Shown piece by piece: positions 1 to 4,849 of a stretch of DNA of 5,471 bases (position 1 is its first letter; each line of letters starts with the position of its first letter). Source of the stretch: Clostridiaceae bacterium (GTDB taxonomy: Bacteria > Bacillota > Clostridia > Lachnospirales > Lachnospiraceae); NCBI GenBank assembly GCA_018378255.1, contig JAGZXV010000278.1, forward strand, positions 1 to 5,471, written 5' to 3'. The notes below the pieces were generated by a model. The model had not been told where the DNA came from. It ran no database searches and worked only from the letters and a program-made list of their open reading frames with translations. Both the position numbers and the translations under genes were made by a program.

Positions 1-1
1 G

Positions 2-343
2 GAAGAATTAAAAGAGGAAGGGGGAATTGAAGCCCGCCATGCCAGATACAGCAGCAGCAACAGACTTCTGATTGAAAAGATGGCCGAACTGGGAATCCAT
101 TCCTATATAGATGAAAAACACCAGTCTCCAATTATCACAACATTTTTATATCCGGAGCAGGGATTTTCGTTCGATAAAATGTACCGCTACATTAAAGAGC
201 GGGGCTACGCCATCTACCCCGGAAAATTGACAGAAATGGATACGTTCAGAATTGGAAATATCGGAGAAATTTATGAAGAAGATATTTTAAAACTATATGA
301 AATATTCAAAGGATTTTTTATGGAGGAAGGATATGAAGCATAA
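2..343 (+). CDS. phnW: 2-aminoethylphosphonate--pyruvate aminotransferase, C-terminal part (5' end outside window)
   Basis: An open frame runs in from the left edge and stops at TAA 341-343, giving 113 visible codons. The family enzyme is a PLP-dependent class V aminotransferase that transfers the amino group of 2-aminoethylphosphonate to pyruvate, giving phosphonoacetaldehyde and alanine. It is cytosolic and usually about 360 residues long, so only the C-terminal small domain is seen here. The visible part carries the family's typical end: a segment near SPIITTFLYP, a YAIYPGKL stretch and the TFRIGNIGEIY motif close to the C-terminus. The PLP lysine would lie upstream and cannot be checked. 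The stop overlaps the start of phnX by 11 bases, which indicates translational coupling, and the next gene uses this enzyme's product. An internal ATG at 80 is not a gene start, because the homologous frame continues upstream of it. Some clostridial PhnW proteins have an extra N-terminal domain; that cannot be judged here. Confidence 0.88.
   Translation, partial: EELKEEGGIEARHARYSSSNRLLIEKMAELGIHSYIDEKHQSPIITTFLYPEQGFSFDKMYRYIKERGYAIYPGKLTEMDTFRIGNIGEIYEEDILKLYEIFKGFFMEEGYEA
322..330 (+). promoter_or_regulatory. Ribosome binding site of phnX inside phnW
   Basis: The purine run GGAGGAAGG lies within the last codons of phnW and ends two bases before the ATG at 333; its GGAGG core is about 6 bases away. 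It decides the start at 333 over the in-frame ATG at 297, and it makes phnX translation depend on ribosomes finishing phnW. Confidence 0.75.
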
Positions 344-1106
344 AACAGAGGCTATCATACTGGACTGGGCCGGAACAGCAGTGGATTACGGATGTTTTGC
401 GCCGGTACAGGCATTTATCGAGATATTTAGAAACTACGGACTGAACCCCACCATGGAGGAGATCAGAAAGCCCATGGGAATGCTGAAACGGGACCACATC
501 AAAACAGTTCTTTCCATGGAACATGTCAGAAACCAGTTCCGTGAAAAATACGGCCGTGATTTTACTGAAAATGATATAGACCAGATGAATCATGATTTTG
601 AGAAAAATCTTTTGGGAATTCTGCACCGTTTCACTTCTCCTAAACCCTATGTTCTCGAAACCATAGAGACACTGAGAAAGAGAAACATCAAAATCGGTTC
701 CACAACAGGCTACACCGACGAAATGATGGCCATTGTTACAAGCGGAGCCAAAACCCAGGGCTACGAACCGGATATCTGGTTCAGCCCCAATTCCGTAAAA
801 AACATGGGCCGCCCCTACCCGTACATGATCTTTAAAAACATGGAAGCATTAAAGATTTCTTCCGTCCAAAGTGTTATTAAGGTAGGAGACACCGTTTCCG
901 ATATACTGGAAGGCAAAAATGCCGGCGTAATAACTGTCGGCGTGCTGGAAGGTAGTTCTGAAATCGGTCTTTTGGAATCAGAGTACGAAAAGCTGACGAA
1001 AGAAGAAAAAAATGACTTAAAGAAAAAAGCCGGGGCCAGATACCGGGAGGCCGGAGCTGACTATGTCATTGAAGATATGCGTGGAATACTGGAAATTGTG
1101 ATATAG
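333..1106 (+). CDS. phnX: Phosphonoacetaldehyde hydrolase (phosphonatase)
   Basis: This 257-residue HAD-superfamily enzyme hydrolyses phosphonoacetaldehyde to acetaldehyde and phosphate, the second step after PhnW. The HAD loop LDWAGT is at residues 10-15 with the predicted nucleophile D11. As is typical of phosphonatases, an alanine (A13) stands where other HAD enzymes have their second aspartate. The Schiff-base lysine is K52 in MGMLKRDH. HAD motif II is GSTTGYT at 122-128, R160 lies in MGRPYP, and the Mg-binding GDTVSD is at 185-190 (D186, D190). These positions match the numbering I recall for the Bacillus cereus enzyme within one residue. The start at 333 is preferred because GGAGGAAGG lies just upstream (322-330) and the protein then begins MKHKTEAIILDW like its relatives; an in-frame ATG at 297 has no comparable site. 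The length is close to the usual 260-275 residues and all key residues are present, so it should be active. Confidence 0.95.
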   Translation: MKHKTEAIILDWAGTAVDYGCFAPVQAFIEIFRNYGLNPTMEEIRKPMGMLKRDHIKTVLSMEHVRNQFREKYGRDFTENDIDQMNHDFEKNLLGILHRFTSPKPYVLETIETLRKRNIKIGSTTGYTDEMMAIVTSGAKTQGYEPDIWFSPNSVKNMGRPYPYMIFKNMEALKISSVQSVIKVGDTVSDILEGKNAGVITVGVLEGSSEIGLLESEYEKLTKEEKNDLKKKAGARYREAGADYVIEDMRGILEIVI

Positions 1107-1108
1107 CA

Positions 1109-1153
1109 AACTGGCGGGAGTATGCCATCCGTCTGGCTGCTCCCTGCCAAGTT
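1109..1153. terminator. Hairpin between convergent phnX and acetyltransferase genes, probable bidirectional terminator
   Basis: The outer stem AACT-GGC-GGGAG (1109-1120) pairs with CTCCC-T-GCC-A-AGTT (1140-1153), leaving two single-base bulges. Inside it, GCCA (1124-1127) pairs with TGGC (1134-1137) around a 6-base loop. It begins 3 bases after the phnX stop and ends 10 bases from the stop of the convergent gene, which is the expected place for a shared terminator. Neither side has a clear T-run, so it is not a canonical intrinsic terminator. Its function is inferred from position and pairing. Confidence 0.45.
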
Positions 1154-1163
1154 AACAAAATAT

Positions 1164-1649
1164 TTACTTCTGCTGGGAGGATATTATTTGTTTTGCATAA
1201 TACACAATATCCATTCCATTCATAATAGGTTCAACTTTACCAGTTTTTTTATAGCCCATTTTTTCATACAAATAGCAGAGCTTTTCTTCCTGAAGTATGG
1301 TGTCAAGCTCCCATTTTTCGGCAGCTGGGTATAATGATTCAGCAATTGTAATCGCCTTTTGAGCGTATCCAAATCCTTGATATTCGGGAAGAATATAGAG
1401 TTGCTTTAATTTGCATAGTTTATCAAAATGGCATATTCTCAACCCACCGATATGTTTTCCGTCGAGAGATATAAAATAATAATCCGTAGTCGGTTCATTC
1501 AGCCGCTGTATAGTACGCTCAAGTTTTTCTGCCCCCGGACTATAATCGTAATCCTGATATTTTTCTAATAATGCTTTAAATGATTTAATCTGTAAATCAT
1601 ATATTTCTTGTGCATCGGCTATTGCCGCCAGCTCTAATACTATAGTCAT
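1164..1649 (-). CDS. GNAT family N-acetyltransferase
   Basis: This 161-residue single-domain protein belongs to the GCN5-related acetyltransferases, which move an acetyl group from acetyl-CoA to an amine. The acetyl-CoA binding motif A is visible as LKQLYILPEYQGFGYAQKAI (residues 81-100), with the Q/R-x-x-G-x-G/A signature read as Q91-G-F-G-Y-A96. Other visible elements are beta-strand FISLDGKHIGGLRI (59-72) and the late LYEKMGYKKTG segment (127-137) typical of the fold. No membrane segment is evident. The start at 1649 is chosen because GAGAGGTG (1655-1662 on the complementary strand) sits 5 bases upstream and the GNAT fold begins directly. The frame stays open further upstream to 1934, but that stretch reads into a palindrome and is not protein-like. 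The substrate cannot be told: it could be a small molecule, an antibiotic or a protein N-terminus. It is convergent with phnX and has its own promoter. Confidence 0.85.
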   Translation of the reverse strand: MTIVLELAAIADAQEIYDLQIKSFKALLEKYQDYDYSPGAEKLERTIQRLNEPTTDYYFISLDGKHIGGLRICHFDKLCKLKQLYILPEYQGFGYAQKAITIAESLYPAAEKWELDTILQEEKLCYLYEKMGYKKTGKVEPIMNGMDIVYYAKQIISSQQK

Positions 1650-1654
1650 GTTTT

Positions 1655-1662
1655 CACCTCTC
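1655..1662 (-). promoter_or_regulatory. Ribosome binding site of the acetyltransferase gene
   Basis: GAGAGGTG on the - strand lies 5 bases before the ATG at 1649. It supports the 161-residue start over the long upstream extension of the same frame. Confidence 0.7.
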
Positions 1663-1688
1663 TGCCATATCATTACTTCCAGGATCCC

Positions 1689-1697
1689 ATTATACCA
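1689..1697 (-). promoter_or_regulatory. Extended -10 promoter of the acetyltransferase gene
   Basis: On the - strand the sequence reads TGG-TATAAT: a perfect -10 hexamer (1689-1694) with the TG of an extended -10 element. The -35 area has no good TTGACA match, which fits an extended -10 promoter. Transcription would begin near 1682, leaving a leader of about 33 bases. Confidence 0.65.
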
Positions 1698-1710
1698 TAC
1701 CTTTTTTCCT

Positions 1711-1739
1711 TTTCTGCATTGTTCTGCATTATTCTGCAA
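1711..1739. repeat. Three tandem copies of a 10-base unit upstream of the acetyltransferase promoter
   Basis: On the + strand the unit NTTCTGCATT occurs three times in direct succession (1711-1720, 1721-1730, 1731-1740), the last copy diverging in its final bases. Read on the - strand this is AATGCAGAA repeated at 10-base spacing, one helical turn, across the -35 area of the acetyltransferase promoter. It could be a protein binding array or simple slippage; nothing decides this. Confidence 0.6.
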
Positions 1740-1790
1740 GTTACACTGATTAATTTTAAATACGTTTTTTTCCAATGCAGCCAGTACACA

Positions 1791-2085
1791 GCCGGGAAGA
1801 AGGGGACGCTGGGGCAGAGGGGACCGGAGGAACGGAATTGGGGGGCGTGTGCAGCCTCTTAGAGATACTTGGTCTTCAAGGGCGAAAAAAGGCAGGCAGA
1901 AGCTGAAAACCAAATCAGTTTCTGAGGCGCCCACTGAGAGGTAAAGTTCATAAAAAGTTTACCTCGATTGGGCGCCGCCCTGTCTTTTTTCGTTCTTGAA
2001 GGCCTTAGTATCTCTTAGAGGCGGAACCCGTTCCCCAATTCCGTTCCTCCGGTCCCCTCCGCCCCAGCGTCCCCTTCTTCCCGGC
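1791..2085. repeat. 295-bp Y-shaped palindromic element (structured RNA or MITE-like repeat)
   Basis: Left arm 1791-1896 pairs with right arm 1979-2085. The outermost 53 positions have a single mismatch (A1816 with C2060); further in there are scattered mismatches and wobbles. Between the arms, CAGAAGCTGA (1897-1906) pairs with TCAGTTTCTG (1915-1924) as a side hairpin with an 8-base loop. GGCGCCCA (1926-1933) pairs with TGGGCGCC (1969-1976), and the stem continues after an internal loop as GAGGTAAA (1938-1945) with TTTACCTC (1958-1965). The whole forms a tight three-way junction with only A1925 and GC 1977-1978 unpaired at the branch. It lies between the lysR stop and the acetyltransferase promoter and contains no credible gene. 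No target-site duplication is visible at its edges. Such discrete palindromes in Firmicutes are often non-autonomous mobile repeats; that, or a structured RNA gene, is inference. Confidence 0.85.
1891..1990 (+). terminator. Nested hairpin followed by T6, terminator-like on both strands
   Basis: Within the palindrome, GGCAGG (1891-1896) pairs with CCTGTC (1979-1984) around the two inner hairpins. It is followed directly by TTTTTT (1985-1990) on the + strand. On the - strand the mirror reads CCTGCC followed by TTTTTT (1890-1885). Either direction therefore offers a GC stem plus U-run, and on the - strand this would lie about 210 bases after the lysR stop. Competing pairing with the outer arms could hide the U-run, so activity is uncertain. 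Confidence 0.45.
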
Positions 2086-2102
2086 GTAACTTTCACCCTA
2101 AA

Positions 2103-2984
2103 TTAATAAAGAAACTCAATAAACGTATCAAGCGCACTTGACTGCGACACCGGATGAAACGCAAACCCAATCGTCCTCTTGCTGATGGGCACAGAAAGCG
2201 GTATTTCAACCAAAACGCCGGCATCTAATTCCCTCTGGACCAGTTCCTTAATCACGCATCCGACCCCCAGGCCGATTTTAGAAAACTCAATTAAAAGATC
2301 CATGGTGGTAACTTCCAGCAGCTGGTTTGTCTGGATGTGATTTGCCTTTAAATACTCGTCGATATAATGGCGGGTCATGTTGGTGCGGTCCAGAAGCATG
2401 ATGTTGCCGGTTTGGAAGATGTCGGCGTCTGATCCCTCCCGGAGATATAAATTGTTCAGATAGGTTTTAGTAGCGACGAAAATGTCCTCGATTTCCATGA
2501 CCGGTATAAAAGTCAGGTTTTTTTTGACTACCGGTTCCGCAATCAAACCGATATCGATATGCTGCTGTTCCAGCAAAGACAGGGTGTGGGCGGTGGACTG
2601 ACATTCGATGGTGATTTTTATGTGCGGATAGTTGTCGATGAATCCTTTCAGATAGGGGAGCAGTATGTATCTGCACAGGGTGTTGCTGACGCCAATCCTG
2701 ATATGGCCGATGTTGAATTCCTTGATCCGTTTCAGCTCATTTTCAGCCCGGGTCAGGGAATCGAAAGCGGATTTTGCGTGTTCGAACAGCAGTTGCCCTT
2801 CATCTGTCAGGTGGACACCGCGGGAATTGCGGACGAAAAGGGATACATTCAGGCTGTCTTCCAGCTTGCTGATGGCCTTGCTGATAGCCGGCTGGCTGAT
2901 GTACAGCTCTTTTGCAGCCTTGGAGATGTTGCCGGCTCTGGCAACTTCATAAAATATTTTATACTGCGACAAATGCTGTTCCAT
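2103..2984 (-). CDS. LysR-type transcriptional regulator
   Basis: This 293-residue protein has the full LysR layout. The N-terminal winged helix-turn-helix spans about residues 4-63, with A-x-x-G-N-I-S-K-A-A-K-E-L and the recognition helix ISQPAISKAISKLEDSL, followed by LFVRNSRGVHLTDEG. A linker helix leads to a periplasmic-binding-protein-like effector domain from about residue 91 (IGHIRIGVSNTL) to the end. The length is normal and nothing is missing. These proteins act as tetramers, bind T-N11-A sites and usually respond to a small-molecule inducer related to the pathway they control. The gene is transcribed away from the dehydratase operon that begins 118 bases from its start, the classic arrangement for a regulator of that operon. 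The start at 2984 is supported by AGGAGG at 2989-2994 (complementary strand). The effector is unknown; a substrate or product of the neighbouring dehydratases is the natural guess. Confidence 0.93.
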   Translation of the reverse strand: MEQHLSQYKIFYEVARAGNISKAAKELYISQPAISKAISKLEDSLNVSLFVRNSRGVHLTDEGQLLFEHAKSAFDSLTRAENELKRIKEFNIGHIRIGVSNTLCRYILLPYLKGFIDNYPHIKITIECQSTAHTLSLLEQQHIDIGLIAEPVVKKNLTFIPVMEIEDIFVATKTYLNNLYLREGSDADIFQTGNIMLLDRTNMTRHYIDEYLKANHIQTNQLLEVTTMDLLIEFSKIGLGVGCVIKELVQRELDAGVLVEIPLSVPISKRTIGFAFHPVSQSSALDTFIEFLY

Positions 2985-2988
2985 ATAA

Positions 2989-2994
2989 CCTCCT
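2989..2994 (-). promoter_or_regulatory. Ribosome binding site of the LysR gene
   Basis: A consensus AGGAGG on the - strand lies 4 bases before the ATG at 2984. It fixes the start. Confidence 0.75.
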
Positions 2995-3007
2995 ATTATA
3001 CTAAATA

Positions 3008-3020
3008 TTCATATTATGTA
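3008..3020. promoter_or_regulatory. Candidate LysR operator box (T-N11-A)
   Basis: TTCATATTATGTA fits T-N11-A. It is a near-palindrome centred on T3014: CATA (3010-3013) mirrors TATG (3015-3018), the outer T and A match, and one position is mismatched. The box ends directly before the -35 of the operon promoter (3021), where a LysR activator would contact RNA polymerase, and it covers the predicted lysR transcription start, which would allow autorepression. The sequence around it is AT-rich, so chance symmetry is possible. Confidence 0.45.
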
Positions 3021-3050
3021 TTGTTATTATATCAGTGCCTGTGGTAGAAT
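3021..3050 (+). promoter_or_regulatory. Promoter of the dehydratase operon
   Basis: TTGTTA (3021-3026) and TAGAAT (3045-3050) are separated by 18 bases, with TG at 3042-3043 giving an extended -10. Transcription would begin near 3057, leaving a leader of about 46 bases. That is too short for a T-box or other riboswitch. Confidence 0.6.
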
Positions 3051-3055
3051 GTAAA
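3026..3055 (-). promoter_or_regulatory. Promoter of the LysR gene, overlapping the operon promoter face to face
   Basis: On the - strand TTTACA (3050-3055) and TATAAT (3026-3031) are separated by 18 bases; both hexamers are close to consensus. Each -10 sits beside the -35 of the opposite promoter, so RNA polymerase can occupy only one at a time. The predicted start is near 3019. Confidence 0.6.
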
Positions 3056-3087
3056 GACAGAAATAGTAGAATATGGTACATATAATT

Positions 3088-3095
3088 AGGAGGAG
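3088..3095 (+). promoter_or_regulatory. Ribosome binding site of the first small-subunit gene
   Basis: AGGAGGAG ends 7 bases before the ATG at 3103. It rules out the in-frame ATG at 3073, which lies upstream of this site. Confidence 0.75.
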
Positions 3096-3102
3096 TTATC
3101 TT

Positions 3103-3585
3103 ATGTCTGGCGGAAACATTTTTAAATTTCATAATGACCTGGATACGGATCAGATTATCGGTTCCCAGTATCTGTTATTGCCAACGATTGAAGAGATGAA
3201 AGTACATACGTTTGAATCACTGGACCCGGAATTTCCCAATAAGGTGAAGCCGGGGGATTTTGTAGTCGGAGGAGAGAATTTCGGCTGCGGTTCTTCCAGG
3301 GAACAGGCGCCCAGCGTGCTGAAAGCATTGGGTGTTGAGGCGGTGATTGCCAAATCATTTGCCAGGATTTTTTATAGAAATGCTATTAATATCGGCCTCC
3401 CTGTCATTGTGTGCAAGGAACTTCCTGATGAGGTGAAAACCGGTGATTTTATGGAACTGTCCCTGACAGACGGAATCGCCCGGGCCAATGGGAAAGAGTA
3501 TTCCTGCACAAAACTTCCTGAGTATATGCAGAATATCTTAAACCAGGGCGGTTTAATTGCATCATTGAATAAGGAGGAAGCATAG
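3103..3585 (+). CDS. Aconitase-superfamily hydro-lyase, small (swivel) subunit, copy 1 (LeuD-like)
   Basis: This 160-residue protein belongs to the small-subunit family of 3-isopropylmalate dehydratase, homoaconitase and 2,3-dimethylmalate dehydratase. It pairs with a large Fe-S subunit to shift or remove water on a branched or substituted malate-type acid. Family marks are DLDTDQII (residues 12-19), GENFGCGSSREQAP (57-70) with the active-site serine and arginine region, and VIAKSFARIFYRNAINIGLP. The substrate loop reads YLLLP (23-27). That is neither the YLRT form described for methanogen homoaconitase nor the YLVY form of its isopropylmalate counterpart, and the usual proline after DTDxII is glycine (G20). 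The gene heads the operon, 118 bases from the divergent lysR gene, and ends 2 bases before the large subunit, its likely partner. The start at 3103 follows AGGAGG at 3088. The family is certain; the substrate is not known. Confidence 0.9.
   Translation: MSGGNIFKFHNDLDTDQIIGSQYLLLPTIEEMKVHTFESLDPEFPNKVKPGDFVVGGENFGCGSSREQAPSVLKALGVEAVIAKSFARIFYRNAINIGLPVIVCKELPDEVKTGDFMELSLTDGIARANGKEYSCTKLPEYMQNILNQGGLIASLNKEEA
3572..3577 (+). promoter_or_regulatory. Ribosome binding site of large subunit 1 inside small subunit 1
   Basis: AGGAGG lies in the final codons of the small-subunit gene, 10 bases before ATG 3588. It supports coupled translation and the choice of 3588 over 3594. Confidence 0.7.
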
Positions 3586-3587
3586 AG

Positions 3588-4832
3588 ATGGGAATGACGA
3601 TTGCGGAGAAGATTATTGCAGCGGCAGCAGGCGTGGACAGCGTGAAGCCGGGAGATATACATACGGTGGCCTTAGACCGTTTGATGAGCAATGACGGAAC
3701 CACACATTTGACTGTGGACATGTATCACAACCAGCTAAAACATCCCCGCATAGCGGACACCAAAAAACTGGTTTTTATTGTGGATCACAACGTTCCTGCG
3801 GATAATCCCAAGACGGCTGCATCCCAGAAAAAGATGAGGGACTTTGCCAAAGAGCACGGGATTGATTTCTGGGAAGGCAAGGGTGTATGCCATCAGATCA
3901 TGATGGAACACTACGTATGTCCGGGAGAACTGATCTTTGGCGCGGACAGCCATACCTGTACATATGGTGCTCTGGGAGCATTTGGAACCGGCGTAGGATG
4001 TACGGATTTCCTCTATGGAATGGTTACAGGGACCTCATGGGTGCTGGTGCCGGAATCCGTGAAATTCAATCTGGTGGGAAAGCTTCCGGATGGCGTTTAT
4101 CCCAGAGACCTGATGCTGACGATTATCGGCGAAATCGGGGCTAATGGATGCAATTACCAGGTGATGGAGTTTGCAGGCGAAGGTGCGAAGACATTAAGCA
4201 TTAACGACCGCATGGTGCTCTGCAATCTGGCGGTGGAGGCCGGTGCGAAAACAGGGATTTTTGAGGCCGATGAGAAGGCCATGGAGTATTTAATAGCCCA
4301 TGGACGTGAGCCTAAGGCTGTCTATAAAAGTGATGAAGATGCAGTTTATGCCCGGGAATATACCTTCGACCTGTCTAAGATCCAGCCTGTTGTGGCCCGT
4401 CCTGATTTTGTGGATGATGTCGTGCCGGCAAAAGAGGTATGCGGCGTGAAGATTGACGAGGCATTTTTAGGATCCTGCAATAACGGCAGAATCGATGAAC
4501 TCAGAGTAGGCGCAAAGATCATCAAAGGCAAAAAAGTGGCGGACAGCGTCAGATTCCTGGTTGTTCCTGCCAGCCTTGACGTGTATAAACAGGCTTTGAA
4601 GGAAGGGCTGATCGATATTTTCATGGAAGCCGGAGCTATTGTCATGAACCCTAACTGCAGCGTCTGCTGGGGCAGCTGCCAGGGAGTGATCGGAGAAAAT
4701 GAAGTGTTAATCAGTACAGGAACCCGTAACTTTAAAGGAAGGGCCGGACACCCTTCTTCCAAGGTATATCTGGGATCAGCGGCTACTGTTGCAGCTTCTG
4801 CGGTTGCCGGAAAAATAACGGTTGCAGAATAG
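3588..4832 (+). CDS. Aconitase-superfamily hydro-lyase, large [4Fe-4S] subunit, copy 1 (LeuC/HacA-like)
   Basis: This 414-residue catalytic subunit matches the shorter LeuC type (about 420 residues, archaeal and clostridial IPM isomerase/homoaconitase) rather than the roughly 466-residue E. coli type. The three cluster cysteines are visible: C297 in GSCNNGR, and C357 and C360 in NPNCSVC. Their spacing is that of the family. Other marks are D66-H67 in IVDHNVP, GADSHTCTYGALGAFGTG (D120, H122) and FKGRAGH near the C-terminus. The sequence after the last cysteine, CWGSCQG, departs from the CLGxH form usual in isopropylmalate isomerases, which suggests another substrate. The start at 3588 has AGGAGG (3572-3577) 10 bases upstream and aligns with the start of the next large subunit (MGMTIAEKII against MGNTIIEKII); ATG at 3594 is worse spaced. 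Two bases separate it from the preceding small subunit, so coupling is likely. Candidate reactions include dimethylmalate- or citramalate-type hydro-lyase chemistry; this is speculation. Confidence 0.92.
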   Translation: MGMTIAEKIIAAAAGVDSVKPGDIHTVALDRLMSNDGTTHLTVDMYHNQLKHPRIADTKKLVFIVDHNVPADNPKTAASQKKMRDFAKEHGIDFWEGKGVCHQIMMEHYVCPGELIFGADSHTCTYGALGAFGTGVGCTDFLYGMVTGTSWVLVPESVKFNLVGKLPDGVYPRDLMLTIIGEIGANGCNYQVMEFAGEGAKTLSINDRMVLCNLAVEAGAKTGIFEADEKAMEYLIAHGREPKAVYKSDEDAVYAREYTFDLSKIQPVVARPDFVDDVVPAKEVCGVKIDEAFLGSCNNGRIDELRVGAKIIKGKKVADSVRFLVVPASLDVYKQALKEGLIDIFMEAGAIVMNPNCSVCWGSCQGVIGENEVLISTGTRNFKGRAGHPSSKVYLGSAATVAASAVAGKITVAE

Positions 4833-4849
4833 AAGAAAGGAAGACAGAT

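Larger units (their letters stand above)
1650..2102. other. Intergenic region of 453 bases with no gene
   Basis: From left to right this gap holds the acetyltransferase leader and promoter (1650-1694), three tandem decamers (1711-1740), an AT-rich spacer with a T7 run (1765-1771), the 295-bp palindrome, and a 17-base tail before the lysR stop at 2103. Open frames crossing it have no recognisable protein character and no ribosome binding site. Confidence 0.75.

Noticed and set aside
1122..1334. 70-residue + strand open frame after phnX
   Set aside because: It begins inside the intergenic hairpin and runs antisense to the acetyltransferase gene, with no ribosome binding site.
1650..1934. Open frame extending the acetyltransferase N-terminus to 256 residues
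   Set aside because: The extension reads through the promoter, the tandem decamers and the palindrome arm, is proline/arginine-rich without domain character, and lacks a ribosome binding site. The start at 1649 has a good one.
1791..2085. Retron, group II intron or insertion sequence as explanation of the palindrome
   Set aside because: There is no reverse transcriptase, transposase or intron domain sequence nearby. The element contains no open frame of its own and no visible target duplication.
2559..3047. 162-residue + strand open frame over the 5' part of lysR
   Set aside because: It lies antisense to a complete, well conserved LysR gene, and its sequence resembles no protein I know. It is a shadow of lysR codons.
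3073..3102. Upstream in-frame ATG adding 10 residues to small subunit 1
   Set aside because: It would place the strong AGGAGG inside the coding region and has no ribosome binding site of its own. The family N-terminus fits 3103.
3051..3102. T-box or other riboswitch in the dehydratase leader
   Set aside because: The leader is only about 46 bases and has no specifier stem or T-box sequence, so amino-acid attenuation is not supported.
3103..4832. Naming the first pair leuD and leuC
   Set aside because: Family membership is clear, but the substrate loops, the CWGSC segment, the duplicated layout and the absence of other leucine genes make the leucine-pathway names unsafe.
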